From positions 16,912,915 through 16,976,914 of the forward strand of contig CM070606.1 of assembly GCA_036346395.1 (NCBI GenBank): a DNA stretch of 64,000 nt, written 5' to 3'. Positions 1 through 12,228 of this stretch are shown here, piece by piece; positions within the stretch are counted from its first letter, which is position 1; each line of letters opens with the position of its first letter. A program made the position numbers and the translations under genes. The notes beneath the pieces were generated by a model. That model saw only the letters and a list, made by a program, of their open reading frames with translations. It was not told the DNA's origin and did no database searches. The stretch is from Hsuehochloa calcarea. Its lineage: Eukaryota > Streptophyta > Magnoliopsida > Poales > Poaceae.

Positions 1-210
1 TTTAATCTCCTATAAGCCATGATTTTACCGGAGCTACTTGAGCCATTATATCATAAACATCACTGTAGCAACTTATGGATCGCCAGAGATAGGGATGGTC
101 CTCCATCCCTCATGCTTAGGTCAGAGAAGCATTACTAGCGCTCGCTTGACCCTCGCTACGTCCCACTCCTTTGGGACACAAGCTTGTTGCCCTTTTTGAG
201 GATGCTCTAG
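1..210. other. left edge, no gene recognised
   Basis: This stretch precedes the plant-mobile-domain fragment. Short open frames are present on both strands but none matches a family I recognise. It may hold further degraded sequence of the same PMD gene, because the recognisable frame is closed by a TAG at 208-210. Confidence 0.3.
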
Positions 211-882
211 GTCGGCCGCTGGTTCACCCTGGACAGAAGTCTCATGTTGGCACTTATTAACAGATGGAGACCCAAGAGGCACAACTTCCACATTCGGTCG
301 GGAGAGATGACGATCACTCGCCAGGATGTATCCTTCTTGACCAGTTTGTCGATCACGGGAGACATACTTGTTCCACCTCGTCTGCCAGCGGATTGGAACA
401 CCCGGTTGGCACAATGGTTCGGTCTAGCTGTCCTAGAAAGGCCCGTAGTTTAGGCATTTCGGTCAATGCCCAGCGAATGCATCGGACGAGGTTGTTTGGA
501 CGCACCTTGTCATGTACCTTTTGTTTCTTTTTCATTGGGCCTTGTTTCCCACCACACAGGGTAATTGGGTGTACCGTAGCTTTATCCACACCACCAAGTC
601 TTTGGTTGTCGCCGAGCATGTGGATATGCCCAATTACAGCTTCAGACCCGTCATCTTTTGTCCCCGTAGGTCATCCGCCCTGCAGATCGAGGAGGTAAGT
701 CATGTTCAGCTTCGGTCCTTGTTATTCATTTCTCCTTACGTGGTGCGGACATCATTCCATCAAGCAGCCTTCAGTTGGACGTGGGGGTGACGAAGAATCA
801 ACCATTGAGGATGCGGTCATCCCAGCTTGTGCCAAGGACTACCTGGTGCCAGGATTTGGAGTGTACCACCTAGGTCGCCTCC
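211..882 (+). pseudogene. plant mobile domain (PMD/MAIN-like) gene fragment
   Basis: The frame from 211 to 453 reads through an L-x-R-S-L-x-x-L-x-N-R-W-R-P segment followed by H-N-F-H-I and S-G-E-M-T, then Q-D-V-x-x-L. This is the usual layout of the plant mobile domain found in MAIN/MAIL proteins and in many transposon-derived genes. The next recognisable part is one frame over, from 497 on (W-T-H-L-V-M-Y-L-L, then L-F-P-T-T-x-x-N-W-V), so there is a frameshift between 453 and 497. The frame then reaches GAGGAG followed by GTAAGT at about 693-698, which would make a good 5' splice donor. A stop closes the upstream side at 208-210, and element A is inserted at 883. Without expression data it cannot be separated from a transposon-captured copy; I infer a dead fragment. 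Confidence 0.6.
878..882. repeat. target site duplication of A, left (CCTCC)
   Basis: CCTCC directly precedes the TGTAACACC start of element A and is matched by CCTCC at 11729-11733. Confidence 0.9.
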
Positions 883-3048
883 TGTAACACCCTGGCTATT
901 CGGAAGCCAAGATGCCACCTAAGGATACAACATATGAACAATTTACGGAATAAGATTCAATATGCATCTATCCAAATATCAATAACAGGATAACAAGGTG
1001 AAAGCAGCCAATACATCAGTGGCGAATAATCAAGAAACTAATCATGGAACGACATGACATGAAGTTTAAACATTACTTAATACAGTCCATCTCTCATCAA
1101 GGAATATCAAAGTTGAAACCATTAATGAAATTATCGAGTAATGTTCTGTGTGCAACGTGTTGGTCTACTCTCTTCCCAAAATCATCAACACTAGGGTGGA
1201 TCACCTAAATAACATTGAAAGCAAGGGTGAGTCGAAACTCAGCAAGTACCATATTAGAATGATCAATCAAATAGTGGACAAATCAATTCAATTGAATTAT
1301 GAACAAATCTTGCATCACATACATGAATGGATGGAATGAAAGAATGCACTGAAGGAATGGACTAATCACAGCTTATACCGGTATAGCGAGTGTAACACCC
1401 GTCGGTGTTCACTTAAAGTTACCGTATGAAGAACGTTTCATACGGGTGTCCAACGTGGCCCACATTAGAATGGTGGATCACACGTACCCATTCTGGAATT
1501 GATGGGTGTTCAAATGCCCATACTGGAATTGATGGGTCTTTCAAATGCCCATACTGGAATTGATGGGTCTTTCAAAATTCCACTCCCGTGGACGGAAATT
1601 AAAGCATGTATGAATAGAATGAAGCAAGTAATATGAATCTCATCATCTTTTCTCAATTATCAATTTGAAACATATCAACATCATGAACAAGTGCAAGAAC
1701 ATACACGTATACATCACATTATCATGCATTCAATTGAAAACACCACAAGTTAATATGCAGTACTTGTCTGTACTGGAATATGAATGTTGAGTAACTTCGT
1801 TGATTGAAAACATGAATCATAGAAACATTAGCATGAACACAAACACATCATTCATCAATGTAAAGGATTCAATGTACTTGCCTTTCGCGTTGAACCGCGC
1901 TAGCAAGCAATGAAGGTGTTCCCACACGCAATGCCTCACCGCCTACACAAGTGTTCCCGAAATAAGAACAACGTAGAAATACATTGCTACCGGTGTTCTA
2001 AAATATCTCCTGACTACCCAATATACCGCATGCACCGAATTGAAAATAAACTATTCACGATTTCACTTCTTCCGATCAGCGGTACCAGAAAACGCATAAT
2101 TAATTATCTGGAATTCGAAATGACCCAAAACTAGTTCCCAATGAATCTTAACGCACGACACTACGAAACTCTAGTTGGCGGGGTTCTCGATTCGCCAAAG
2201 CAGAGGACTAAACGACCACCAAAACACCGACAAAAATCTGTCGAATACAAGACAAAGAATAAACATCATGGCATAACTTTCACTCTACAGATCCAATTGA
2301 GATTATATTTATCAATTTGGAAATATTATTAAACAGGCTACAATAACCTAGTTGGGTAAGACTCCTGATTCCGCCTTCTAATAATCCTAATGTTCTGATG
2401 AAGTTTGTTGTTCCTCGACCGACAATCGACAACAATGCGATGGTAAAAATTCAATAACGTTTGATTCACACCTCTAAAAAATATTTTATTTATCAATCCT
2501 GAAAGCTTACTGGAATGGCTACAACTTTCGTTTTGGGTGGCTCTTCAGATTCGGGCTCAAAAAAATACAATTGACTAAACATGCAGATCGCCAAATCTAA
2601 ATCACCTTCGTGTACAATCGCACAAAATGGACATATCTCCTAAACCATAACTCCAAACCAGGTGATCTCGGTGCCAAAAGAAAGCTAAGATCAAGGGCTA
2701 CAACGTTCTAAAAGGTGGACAGATCAGCAAATGTACAGAACTTACCCAAATCAGACGAACAAATCTGGCGAACGACAGGGAGGAGGGTGGCGGCCGGTTG
2801 GAGAGGGGGAGGAGGGGGTGGCGGCTTGGGGAGGGGAGTGGGGAGAGAGAGAAGAGAGGCTAGGGTTTGGGGGGGGGGAGGAAAACACCCCTTGGATGGC
2901 CCCTCTCATGGGCCCCTCTGGCCGCGCCCCGTGCCCAGTTCTTGGAAGATCGCCAAAACCCCGCCGATTCAGGAAATTTCAGTTCTTGTTTGTCTTTTCC
3001 CTCCCAGTTGTTTTTTCTAATTACCCGATCCGAATCCGGGGTATTACA
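883..3048 (-). repeat. 3' LTR of element A
   Basis: This 2166-bp LTR matches 9548-11728 with modest differences. On the minus strand it contains a telobox (AAACCCTA, complement at 2861-2868), a purine-rich leader, a hairpin with arms 1422-1430 and 1437-1445, three near-identical copies of a roughly 31-bp unit at about 1490-1570, and the GAGT/ACTC hairpin at about 1229-1240 followed (minus strand) by a CTTGCTTT-type pyrimidine tract. A run of ten Gs lies near 2869-2878. The small open frames inside it are not protein-like. Confidence 0.88.
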
Positions 3049-3061
3049 TTCTACCCCCCTT
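3049..3061 (-). promoter_or_regulatory. polypurine tract of element A
   Basis: The minus strand reads AAGGGGGGTAGAA immediately before the 3' LTR. This is the plus-strand DNA priming site and fixes the element's orientation. The same tract adjoins LTR C (22973), the middle LTR of D (30730) and the left LTR of F (51304). Confidence 0.85.
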
Positions 3062-4456
3062 AACAGTATTCGACCTCGAATCTGTACACCAATCTAATCG
3101 TAAGGAAACTACGACTGGAATGAAACAGCGATATTCCAAGCTTGGAATTGCTCATATACCGCTTAACACTCGAGCACACCAGACGATGCGTATTTCGTAT
3201 AAGGACCCGAGACGGTCAACGCGATAAGCCAACGTTCTAATTTCTACAACTATCGGAAACGAAGAGAATCCAACTAGAAATAGAGAGTCCTCATCGCATC
3301 CACGCAATGCTAACTCTCCACCAAAAGGTTAGATTCCAAATTTGACAATCCTCTCGAAAACAAATCTATTTTTCAAATAAGCAGTTTAGAAATGAACACC
3401 ACGATAACCAAAGGAGAAATCACTCGAACGCCCAAACCAAATACTTGCGGTTTGTCTGAATTTGGAAAGAATCAACACCCCAACACAGCGCCAACTCAAA
3501 TTACGGAAAACACAAGTCAACGACACAAAACTCAAACGAGAATCAAGAAAACGCCTCATTATCCCACGAATCATCCTTTGCCACAGTTCCTCGCTTCTAT
3601 GAATAAAATTTCTCTCGAACCTTGAAATTCGAATTCACTGCCTACCACATGAGCTTAAACTTCTTAGTTAAACATTCTCAAATTATGCTCAAATTGAAAT
3701 ACATCATCCACACCTCTGTGGAGAGCCTATAAGGAATCCACTGAATACTCTAGGTAACTCATTCTACTAACAAAATCAAGTTGATAGAAGGCGCCCAAAG
3801 AGCCACAAAATAGATCCCTCACAATCACATTACCTCTCATCATTTTTTTTTCAAGAACAACTCAGAATCCTCAGCACGCACGTTCAAGTACTACATCAGA
3901 AAGGTTCTATCACCGATCACTCCACTGCTCAGGAACCTCCATTATTCCACTTTTCTCTACACACAAACACATGTGTGACCAGTGGTCTAGCATAAAATGG
4001 CAAAGCCCGGATTTAACTTTCAAGACCTCTACAACAAATTTCTCTTATACCCAATAGTGAATTCGTCGGACTAAATCTCTAAGATTTCTGCAACTCTATC
4101 ATACTCACTCATTGACATCATCGGAAATCACACCCACCATCTCGCAATAAGATACAATTGCTTTACTCTATAAAAATAATCAAGGTTTCCCTACCTTCGA
4201 TAATCCCCGACCTTTCATCATGAACTGAAGTTCTGGAATTTTACTATACCATAGGTTCTACTCAGTCATAACGCTATTCATATTTACTTCGAAACTAAAC
4301 ATTCCATTTGAATCAAATTTCCTCCAAGAGGTGCATGTCAATACCAATTCATCTCCTACCACTCCTCCAACAACTTGATAGCAAACTCCCATCGCTACCA
4401 TTACTTAATCACCACCAAATAGTTGCCAATTTACACTTTGCAAACTTTGCAACATA
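3062..4456 (-). other. interior of element A, 3' part, non-coding
   Basis: No gag-pol domain is visible. It is clearly related to the interior of composite B. For example, the run around 3980-4080 is a diverged copy of the sequence on either side of D's insertion in B (25621-25648 and 37881 on). It ends at the solo LTR insertion, after which the interior resumes at 6823. Confidence 0.75.
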
Positions 4457-4461
4457 AAACT
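4457..4461. repeat. target site duplication of the solo LTR, left (AAACT)
   Basis: AAACT abuts TGTAATACC and is repeated at 6818-6822 after GTGTTACA. Confidence 0.88.
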
Positions 4462-6817
4462 TGTAATACCCCGAAGGTGATTCGGCTTATTAGAAGAAGT
4501 TTCGGAAGAGGGAGCTAATCGAAAAACTAGAATCATCTTTTCACCGTGGGGTTTTCTGTGATTTCACGGCAACCTGGGCCTGGGCCACGGCCCAGGAGGG
4601 GCCCATGTGGTGGCCGGCCATAAGATTCCCACCCCCCAAACCCTAAACTCCACATTTCTCTCCCCCTCCCGCCTTTGGAGCCGCCGCCCCCCTTCCCCCT
4701 TGCTGTGCACCGCCTTGTACGTCGATGTTGGGTAAGATACGTTCGTTTTCTGTCTTGTCCATCTCTTAGAAAGTTTTAGGTATTGTTCTTAGCTTTCCAT
4801 AGCCACCGAGATCACATGATTCCGTCTTACGGTTTAGGAGATATGATTTTTTTAGTGCGCGCTGTTCTGTCTGTCTGACGAGAAGAATCTGTCGGCTTGA
4901 TCCTAGGTTTTGATTTAGTTAGAAGCATTTCCAGAACCTCCACCCAAATAAGTTATTGTATCCCTTTAAATTATATTTCAAAGCTGATAAAGATCATCTC
5001 CATTGGATCTGTATAATGAAAGTTATGATATTTTCTTTACCACTGTTCTGAATTCTGGGCAGATAAATGTTAGCGTTTTCATCTATTGTTTAGACTACTG
5101 TATAGGCCGAATCTGGGGTTTTTCCCTTCTAGACTTTTATTCCTGGGAACGGTAGCTTTCTTTTGGCACTGAGATAAGGAAAATCTGATCTGTAGTTTGG
5201 GAGATATGAATTTTTGATTACGAACTGTCCGGTCTGTCGAAAAACTGAGGTCAGTAGGTTTGTCCCTCGGTTTTGTTCAAATTAGGGGCCGAATCAGAAC
5301 CTTCACCCAACTAAGTTATTTTAGCCCTTAACATTATATTTCCAAGCTAATAAGAATCATTCTCATTGGATCAATAGGTTGAAAGTTACGCCATTTTCTT
5401 TATCTCTGATCTGTATTCTGGACAGACGTAGATGAGATGTGTTTAGCTGATAATTAGCCCTCTGTTTTGGCCGAATCAGGGGATTCCGCCAACTAATGTT
5501 TTGTAGCCTGATCTGTTAAGATTCAGTGAGCACTGGTTTCAGGTCTTTTAGAGTTACAGATAATTAATGGTGAATTTTCTCGTAACGCTGCTTAGAAGGG
5601 CTGAAATCTGGCTGAATAGTTTATTTCCATTTTGGGTCTATGCGGTATATTGGATAGTCAGGGGTTATTGTAGAACACCGGTAGCAGTGTTTTATCGTTG
5701 TTCTTATTTTGGGAACATGCTTGTGTAGGCGGCGAGGCATCATGTGTGGGAACACCTCCGTTGCCTACTAACGAGTCACAACGCGAAAGGCAAGTACTGT
5801 ATGTTAACTGGTGTTGAATTCGAAGGAATGCATAATGATATGTTATTTACATGAATGTTCTTGTGCTTTGTTCATGGTGTTGATATACTGCAAGTGACTA
5901 GTGTAGCCTTATTGGTACATTATGTTGAGTGTGAATACATACTTATACTTGTTTACACATGTTGTTGAATGCCATGTGTCTTTTCCACTAATGTGTGTTA
6001 TTCATTCATACCATGAGAAATCATCATGTTCATTCATAAAATTCATTATGACCACTAAGTGGATTCTTTTAGTAAGTCCCATCAATTCCAAAGATGGGCA
6101 TTTGAAAGACCCATCACTTCCAAAGATGGGCATTTGAAAACCCACCATTCCAATGTGGGTAGTGTTGACCACCATTCCAATGTGGCAACTTGGACACCCG
6201 TATGAAACGCTCTTCATACGCTGATTGGGTCCCCGTGCTTTGTGAAGTACGGCTTAAGTGAACACCGACGGGTGTATCACTCGCTATACCGCGTATATGC
6301 AAATGATAAGTCCATACCTTCAATGCATTCTTACATTTCATCCATTCATGTATTCATTCCATACGCATATGTATGTGTTCCAATAATTGTTCGTAATTCA
6401 ACCGAATGGTGTTGTCCACTCCATGCTTGATTATTCTTGTTTAGTACTTGCTGAGTCTTCGACTCACCCTTGCTTTGTATGTTTTAATTAGGTAATTGAG
6501 GAGGACGACAAGATGATTTGGTTGGGTAGTTCGGCACACTACACTTCACTTTTATCCAATCAGAACAATTATTCTTGCCATTCACCAAGTCAAATTGTTG
6601 AAATAAGTTCCGTTGTAATAATCCTATGTTAGTATCGTTTGACTGTTCGTGGTATTATGACCGTTTATCCATTCTTTACCATGATTCTAGTGATCGTTCA
6701 TTGTCTTTCCTTAGGAATTTATGTTGATTGAATCTAGATAATCTAGTTTTAATGCTATGCTTAGTAGTTTGATAGGTTTGCGTGACATTTTGGCTTCCGA
6801 ATAGCCAGGGTGTTACA
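4462..6817 (+). mobile_element. solo LTR nested in element A
   Basis: The unit begins TGTAATACCCCG, ends AGGGTGTTACA, and is flanked by AAACT at 4457-4461 and 6818-6822. No primer site, polypurine tract or interior is attached, so this is a solo LTR left by recombination between the two LTRs of a full element. It is in the opposite orientation to A. It matches the reverse complement of the B-family LTRs (40805-43243) along its length. Inside are a telobox (4638-4646), the hairpin with arms 6199-6206 and 6213-6220, a TATACCGGTATA-like palindrome remnant near 6286, and the GAGTC/GACTC hairpin at 6453-6465 followed by a pyrimidine tract and TTAG ending at 6491. Confidence 0.9.
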
Positions 6818-6822
6818 AAACT

Positions 6823-9532
6823 GTTGAGTCTCGTCTCAAAAGAAAGAGGCGAATAATGACAATTTTATCACACAGGAAAACGTTACTCTCCGCAGCGAGC
6901 ACGAAACCAAAAGAAATAATCTGATAAAAAGTGACTTTAGAAAACAGAAATTGAATTCATAGTTGAGGGAACACATCCCTAAGAGAGATTAGCAAATAAC
7001 AGCCGATACGAAAGAAAGATACTGTGATTGAAACTCGACATCTCTTGAGCGGGAAGAGCAAGAAGTTTAGGAACGACTCAAATAACCACAAGTTACAAAA
7101 CTTGACTCAAATTCTCAAATTCCCCTACTACACTCGTTCCGTTAACACTAAAATTAATCCTTTGACTAGAAACGCTTTGCCACAACGGTCAAGCTAAGGT
7201 CGTTAGTCCAAACCACAAGATCTAATTAAGAACCAATAAAATCTTTCGACAAGACAAATTTGCTCGGAACAAATCATCTACTTGGGAAAACACGGGATCC
7301 AAATGATCTCAGCCACAAAACTTGAAACATCTCCCTTTACAGGATTTCACGGGAAGCAAAATGGGTTAACTTCGTCTCGAAGAGATCGACGATTTTTTTT
7401 CTTTGATTGCAACCTCACTTTGCGGACTCAAACCAAAGAGCCTTTCGGACTAAATCACACGAAACCTTTAAGAAGCAATAGGATAATCCAATTCCTTAAG
7501 TTATCCAAATGATTTCAGTTAACCGGTGATTCGCGATCTCCAAGGTACCGCGAAATCTAAACTGGAAATATTTTCATTTGAACGATATCACAAAAAGGCG
7601 ATCAATTTACTACAAGTAATAACATCAAGCTCACAACCACATTTAGAAAACATTTCGAAAGACCCATGTGAAAAAAATGGGTTGAATACTTCTCAAAAGA
7701 AGAGGCACATAAAACGCTTTTCACCAACCGGAAAATCACTTACCACTGCAATGAACACGTAACCAATGGAAAAACCATTAAAGCGATGAACTTATTGAAC
7801 ATAAGTGGAGTCCACGCTTGAGGTCACATGACCCGCACAAGAAGAAGATCAAACTTCAAATGAGAAGAAGGTAATCGACTTGAAAGCTAGAAATCTCAAT
7901 GTGGCAAAAGCATAAGATTCCAACAATATTAGCCACCAAGAAATATTAGGTAGATCTAGCTAACCGATTCACGCCATCGGGACATCGGTCAAGATAAATT
8001 ATGCATCACGCTAATAATCTAACTTGAACTCATAGATTATTTACTCACAACCCTCAAAAACAACACAAAACCCGACAAAGGGTTGCGACACTTTTCTTTT
8101 TCAAAGGGAGGTTCTAAACTCCAACACTCTAAATATTCCAACGAAATGAACATAGTCGAAATTTCTTCAATGAACTTTGTGAAAGAAAATTCCCATCCTC
8201 CTAAATGCCCAACAGATAACCAAGTTGCCTCTATCAACAAAAAGGATGAGGCTATCAAAAGAGAACGATCCTCATCAACAATCACGCTCACAAGTAGTAA
8301 AGGGAGCTCAAGGTCAAAAGACAAGAACTGCTTTGAAAACCCCTAGGGTCCAATAGAAACCCGAAGCCAACAATTTTTTTTTCAACCTCCGACTTAATCA
8401 CAACCCAGCACCACAAATGGTTTTAACATTTTTCTTCGGGAAAGAGATATATCAAATTTCAACAAGCGGAGAGATCTAAGAGAAATACATGGAACCAATG
8501 CTTCCTCATGTTAACGAACTTGCAACAGGAACTCTCATTATGCAAATTATCAAACGAGTAACTGAGTCGCTCTTTTCCAATGAGAAAGAAGGAACAACCA
8601 TGGAAATATCAATGTTGCCAATTTACAAAGATCACTCGTAGTAAAAGCAATTCAACAATCGAAAAACAATAATGTTTTCGGAGTACCATTAAAAGCCTAC
8701 TTAAACTCGTCTACCAAGAATCATGAACCCAAGAGAAATTCATCAATCACCACCGGACAAGAATTTGTCAAATTCGAAAATCAAGGAAGAGAGCGACTTA
8801 CTAAAGCATCCCTAGAGAAATATGCAAGATCAATACACACTTAATAAAGAACTTGCAAAAGAAGTCTTCTAGTATCGAGATTCCAAACGAACGAATGAGT
8901 TAAATTTCCCCAACAGGGGTAAAACATGTCTTTTGTGAAAAGATAAATCTTGTAATGGAACTATGCCCACGTGGAGCATAAATTTCACAAGAATCAAAAG
9001 AACCCTAATCGGTTCAAAGAACGGTCGAAACCTACGGAGCTTGCTATTTCATTAAAACTCCAAATTCAAAAGAAATTCACGAATCGCGTAAACTACAACG
9101 TAAAACTAGATACCGCCTAGAAAGGCGACAAGTTTATCAATGAGCTCATGCTCAACACGAGCTTATGGAACAGAGGTAAGAACTTCTCTAATTTCATACC
9201 ACAAACAAGGTGTAGCCCGCAAAACCGGTGACAACAACCACGAACTCAACTTCTCGACGTCCGCTACGAAACGCATAACTAATGCAATCAATTATGAATA
9301 TAAATATATATATATATATCGGATCATCTCATGGCAATCATAGAATAATTTCATAGATAGAGGTTATCAGATCATATCGTGGATTAACACATCATAGCAC
9401 AAAACAATTTAACAACGACTCATTACTCGTGCCACCACAATCGAAATGCGGAAGCAATAGTTTACCCAACCCATCCTAGTGTGCATAGTGTGTCAATTTA
9501 ATATATTTGAATGAACCACGGACCTAAAGCCC
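6823..9532 (-). other. interior of element A, 5' part, non-coding
   Basis: This stretch is collinear with the B interior at about 38310-40790; the copies share long blocks (for example around 7380 and 38890, and 8500 and 39770). Stops occur in all frames. An open minus frame at 8037-8324 has a counterpart in B at 39456-39650, but neither resembles a known domain well enough to name. An AT dinucleotide run lies at 9304-9319. Confidence 0.7.
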
Positions 9533-9544
9533 GCTCTGATACCA
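9533..9544 (-). promoter_or_regulatory. primer binding site of element A (tRNA-iMet)
   Basis: The minus strand reads TGGTATCAGAGC just inside the 5' LTR, the standard complement of the 3' end of plant initiator tRNA-Met. First-strand cDNA synthesis starts here. Confidence 0.9.
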
Positions 9545-9547
9545 ATC

Positions 9548-11728
9548 TGTAACACCACGCTATTCGAAGCCAAGATGCCACCTAAGGATACAACATATGA
9601 ACAATTTACGGAATAAGATTCAATATGCATCTATCCAAATATCAATAACAGGATAACAAGGTGAAAGCAGCCAATACATCAGTGGCGAATAATCAAGAAA
9701 CTAATCATGGAACGACATGACATGAAGTTTAAACATTACTTAATACAGTCCATCTCTCATCAAGGAATATCAAAGTTGAAACCATTAATGAAATTATCGA
9801 GTAATGTTCTGTGTGCAACGTGTTGGTCTACTCCCTTCCCAAAATCATCAACATCAGGGTGGATCACCTAAATAACATTGAAAGGAAGGGTGAGTCGAAA
9901 CTCAGCAAGTACCATATTAGAATGATCAATCAAATAGTGGACAAATCAATTCAATTGAATTATGAACAAATCTTGCATCACATACATGATTGAATGGAAT
10001 GAATACATGAATGGATGGAATGAAAGAATGCATCAAGGAATGGACTAATCACGACTTATACTGGTATAGCGAGTGTAACACCGTCGGTGTTCACTTAAAG
10101 TTACCGTATGAAGAACGTTTCATACGGGTGTCCAACGTGGCCCACATTGGAATGGTGGATCACACGTACCTATTCTGGAATTGATGGGTTTTCAAATGCC
10201 CATACTGGAATTGATGGGTCTTTCAAATGCCCATACTGGAATTGATGGGTCTTTCAAAATTCCACTCCCGTGGACGGAAATTAAAGCATGTATGAATGGA
10301 ATGAAGCAAGTAATATGAATCTCATCATCTTTTCTCAATTATCAATTTGAAACATATCAACATCATGAACAAGTGCAAGAACATACACGTATACATCACA
10401 TTATCATGCATTCAATTGAAAACACCACAAGTTAATATGCGGACTTGTCCAGATTTGGAATATGAATGTTGAGTAACTTCGTTGATTGAAAACATGAATC
10501 ATAGAAACATTAGCATGAACACAAACACATCATTCATCAATGTAAAGGATTCAATGTACTTGCCTTTCGCTTTGCGACGCGCTAGCAAGCAATGAAGGTG
10601 TTCCCACACGCAATGCCTCACCGCCTACACAAGTGTTCCCGAAATAAGAACAACGTGGAAATACATTGCTACCGGTGTTCTACAATATCTCCTGACTACC
10701 CAATATACCGCACAGACCCGAATTGAAAATAAACTATTTAGCCAGATTTTAGCCCTTCTGATCAGCGGTACGAGAAAAAGCATAATTAATTATCTGGAAT
10801 TCGAAATGACCCGAAACCAGTGCCCAATGAATCTTAACGCACAACACTACGAAACTTTAGTTGGCGGGGTTCTCTGATTCGGCCAAAACAGAGGACTAAA
10901 CAGCCACTGAAAACACTGACAGAAATCTGTCCAGAATACAACATAGCAGTAAACATCATGGCATAACTTTCACTCTACAGATCCAATTGAGATTATCTTT
11001 ATCAATTTGGAAAGATTATTAAACAGGCTACAATAACCTAGTTGGGTAAGACTCCTGATTCCGCCTTCTAATAATCCTAATGTTCTGATGAAGTTTGATG
11101 TTCCCTAAGTCTGACAATCAGACAACAGCGACGGTAAAAATTCAATAACTTTTGATTCACACCTCTAAAAAATATTTTCTTTATCAATCCTGAAAGCTTA
11201 TCGAATGGCTACAACTTTCGCTTTGGGTGGCTCTTCGATTCGGGCTAAAAATACAATTGACTAAACATGCAGACTGCCAAATCTCGTCAGCATTCCTGTA
11301 CAGTCGCACAAAATGGACATATCTCCTAAACCATAACTCTGGACCAGGTGATCTCGGTGCGAAAAGAAAGCTAAGATCAAGGGCTACAACTTTCTAAAAG
11401 GTAGACAGATCAGAAAATGTACAAAACTTACCCAAATCAGACGAACAAATCTGGCGCACGATAAGGAGGAGGGTGGCGGCCGGTTGGAGAGGGGGAGGAG
11501 GGGGTGGCGGCTTGGGGAGGGGAGTGGGGAGAGAGAGAAGAGAGGCTAGGGTTTGGGGGAGGAAACTCCCTTGGCTGGCCCTCTCATGGGCCCCTCTGGT
11601 CAGCGCCTGTGCCCAGTGCTGCCTAAGATCGCGAAAACCCCGTCGATTCAGAAAATTTCAGTTCTTGTTTGTCTTTTCCCTCCCCAACTGTTTTTTCTAA
11701 TTACCCGATCCGAATCCGGGGTATTACA
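9548..11728 (-). repeat. 5' LTR of element A
   Basis: Partner of 883-3048, 2181 bp. It holds the promoter of the element (minus strand), with the telobox complement at 11547-11554 and the purine-rich leader at about 11463-11575. The first bases read TGTAACACCACGC where the partner has TGTAACACCCTGG, one of many copy differences at CTG sites. CCTCC follows at 11729-11733. Confidence 0.88.
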
Positions 11729-11733
11729 CCTCC

Positions 11734-12153
11734 CTAGTCTACACTTAGCAAAACCTTTATCAATACGGAGTACCGTACCAAGGCTAGAGCTCTGCCTCAC
11801 CCGGGGTCATTGGTACATCGCACGGTCAAGACCATAGCTCGTTAGCTCAAAAGGTCATTCAGACATCGTGCCTGGGGTGCCAGGGCTCCCGGGGGGGGGG
11901 GCAGATTCCTGTAGTTGTTCATTACAAATACAATTATAGGTGGTAGCTAGTCTGGCATCACTCAGCTACTCAGCTATAGATGATATTACCGAGAGTAGCT
12001 AGGCACGGTGGGTGTTGTGGCAATGTGTGTCGATATCTGGCTAACCGCCAAGACACGAACCATAGTGCGCCAGGTGTCCATATCGGACTGGCCATGTTCT
12101 TGTGACCACTTGAGCTCTTGTTGGTTCTTCTGTTCTTGTGCTCCCTAGTCATG
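11734..12153. other. intergenic, no gene recognised
   Basis: This is the right-hand continuation of the locus into which element A inserted, so it could include further PMD-gene debris, but no conserved motif is visible. A run of eleven Gs lies at about 11891-11901. Confidence 0.4.
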
Positions 12154-12228
12154 CTCAATATTCCTCAATTGGCTTTCTCTGTGCGAATGAGTTTGGAAAT
12201 GGATAGATATCTTAAGTTTTTATCAAAC
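12154..12228 (+). repeat. 75-bp inverted repeat, left arm
   Basis: This arm is the reverse complement of 16342-16416 at roughly 85% identity by eye. Both outer ends read CTC(A/T)ATATTCCTCAATTGG. The pair encloses about 4.1 kb, including the cysteine-rich gene candidate. The size fits terminal inverted repeats of a Mutator-like element, but I could not find a convincing target duplication outside them. Confidence 0.6.

Larger units (their letters stand above)
883..11728 (-). mobile_element. element A: non-autonomous Ty3/gypsy LTR retrotransposon
   Basis: Two LTRs of about 2.17 kb (883-3048 and 9548-11728) begin TGTAACACC and end GGGGTATTACA on the plus strand. They bracket an interior with a polypurine tract next to the left LTR and a tRNA-iMet primer site next to the right LTR, so the element reads on the minus strand. 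The whole is flanked by the 5-bp duplication CCTCC (878-882 and 11729-11733). After removal of a nested solo LTR the interior is about 4.1 kb and contains no recognisable gag, protease, reverse transcriptase or integrase. It must depend on proteins supplied in trans, plausibly from elements of the D/F type, which have the same primer site and polypurine tract. Confidence 0.9.

Noticed and set aside
2715..3097. Gly/Arg-rich frames of about 100 codons at the promoter end of A's LTR
   Set aside because: Low-complexity GGA/GGG leader sequence. The partner LTR (11473-11837) does not preserve the same protein.
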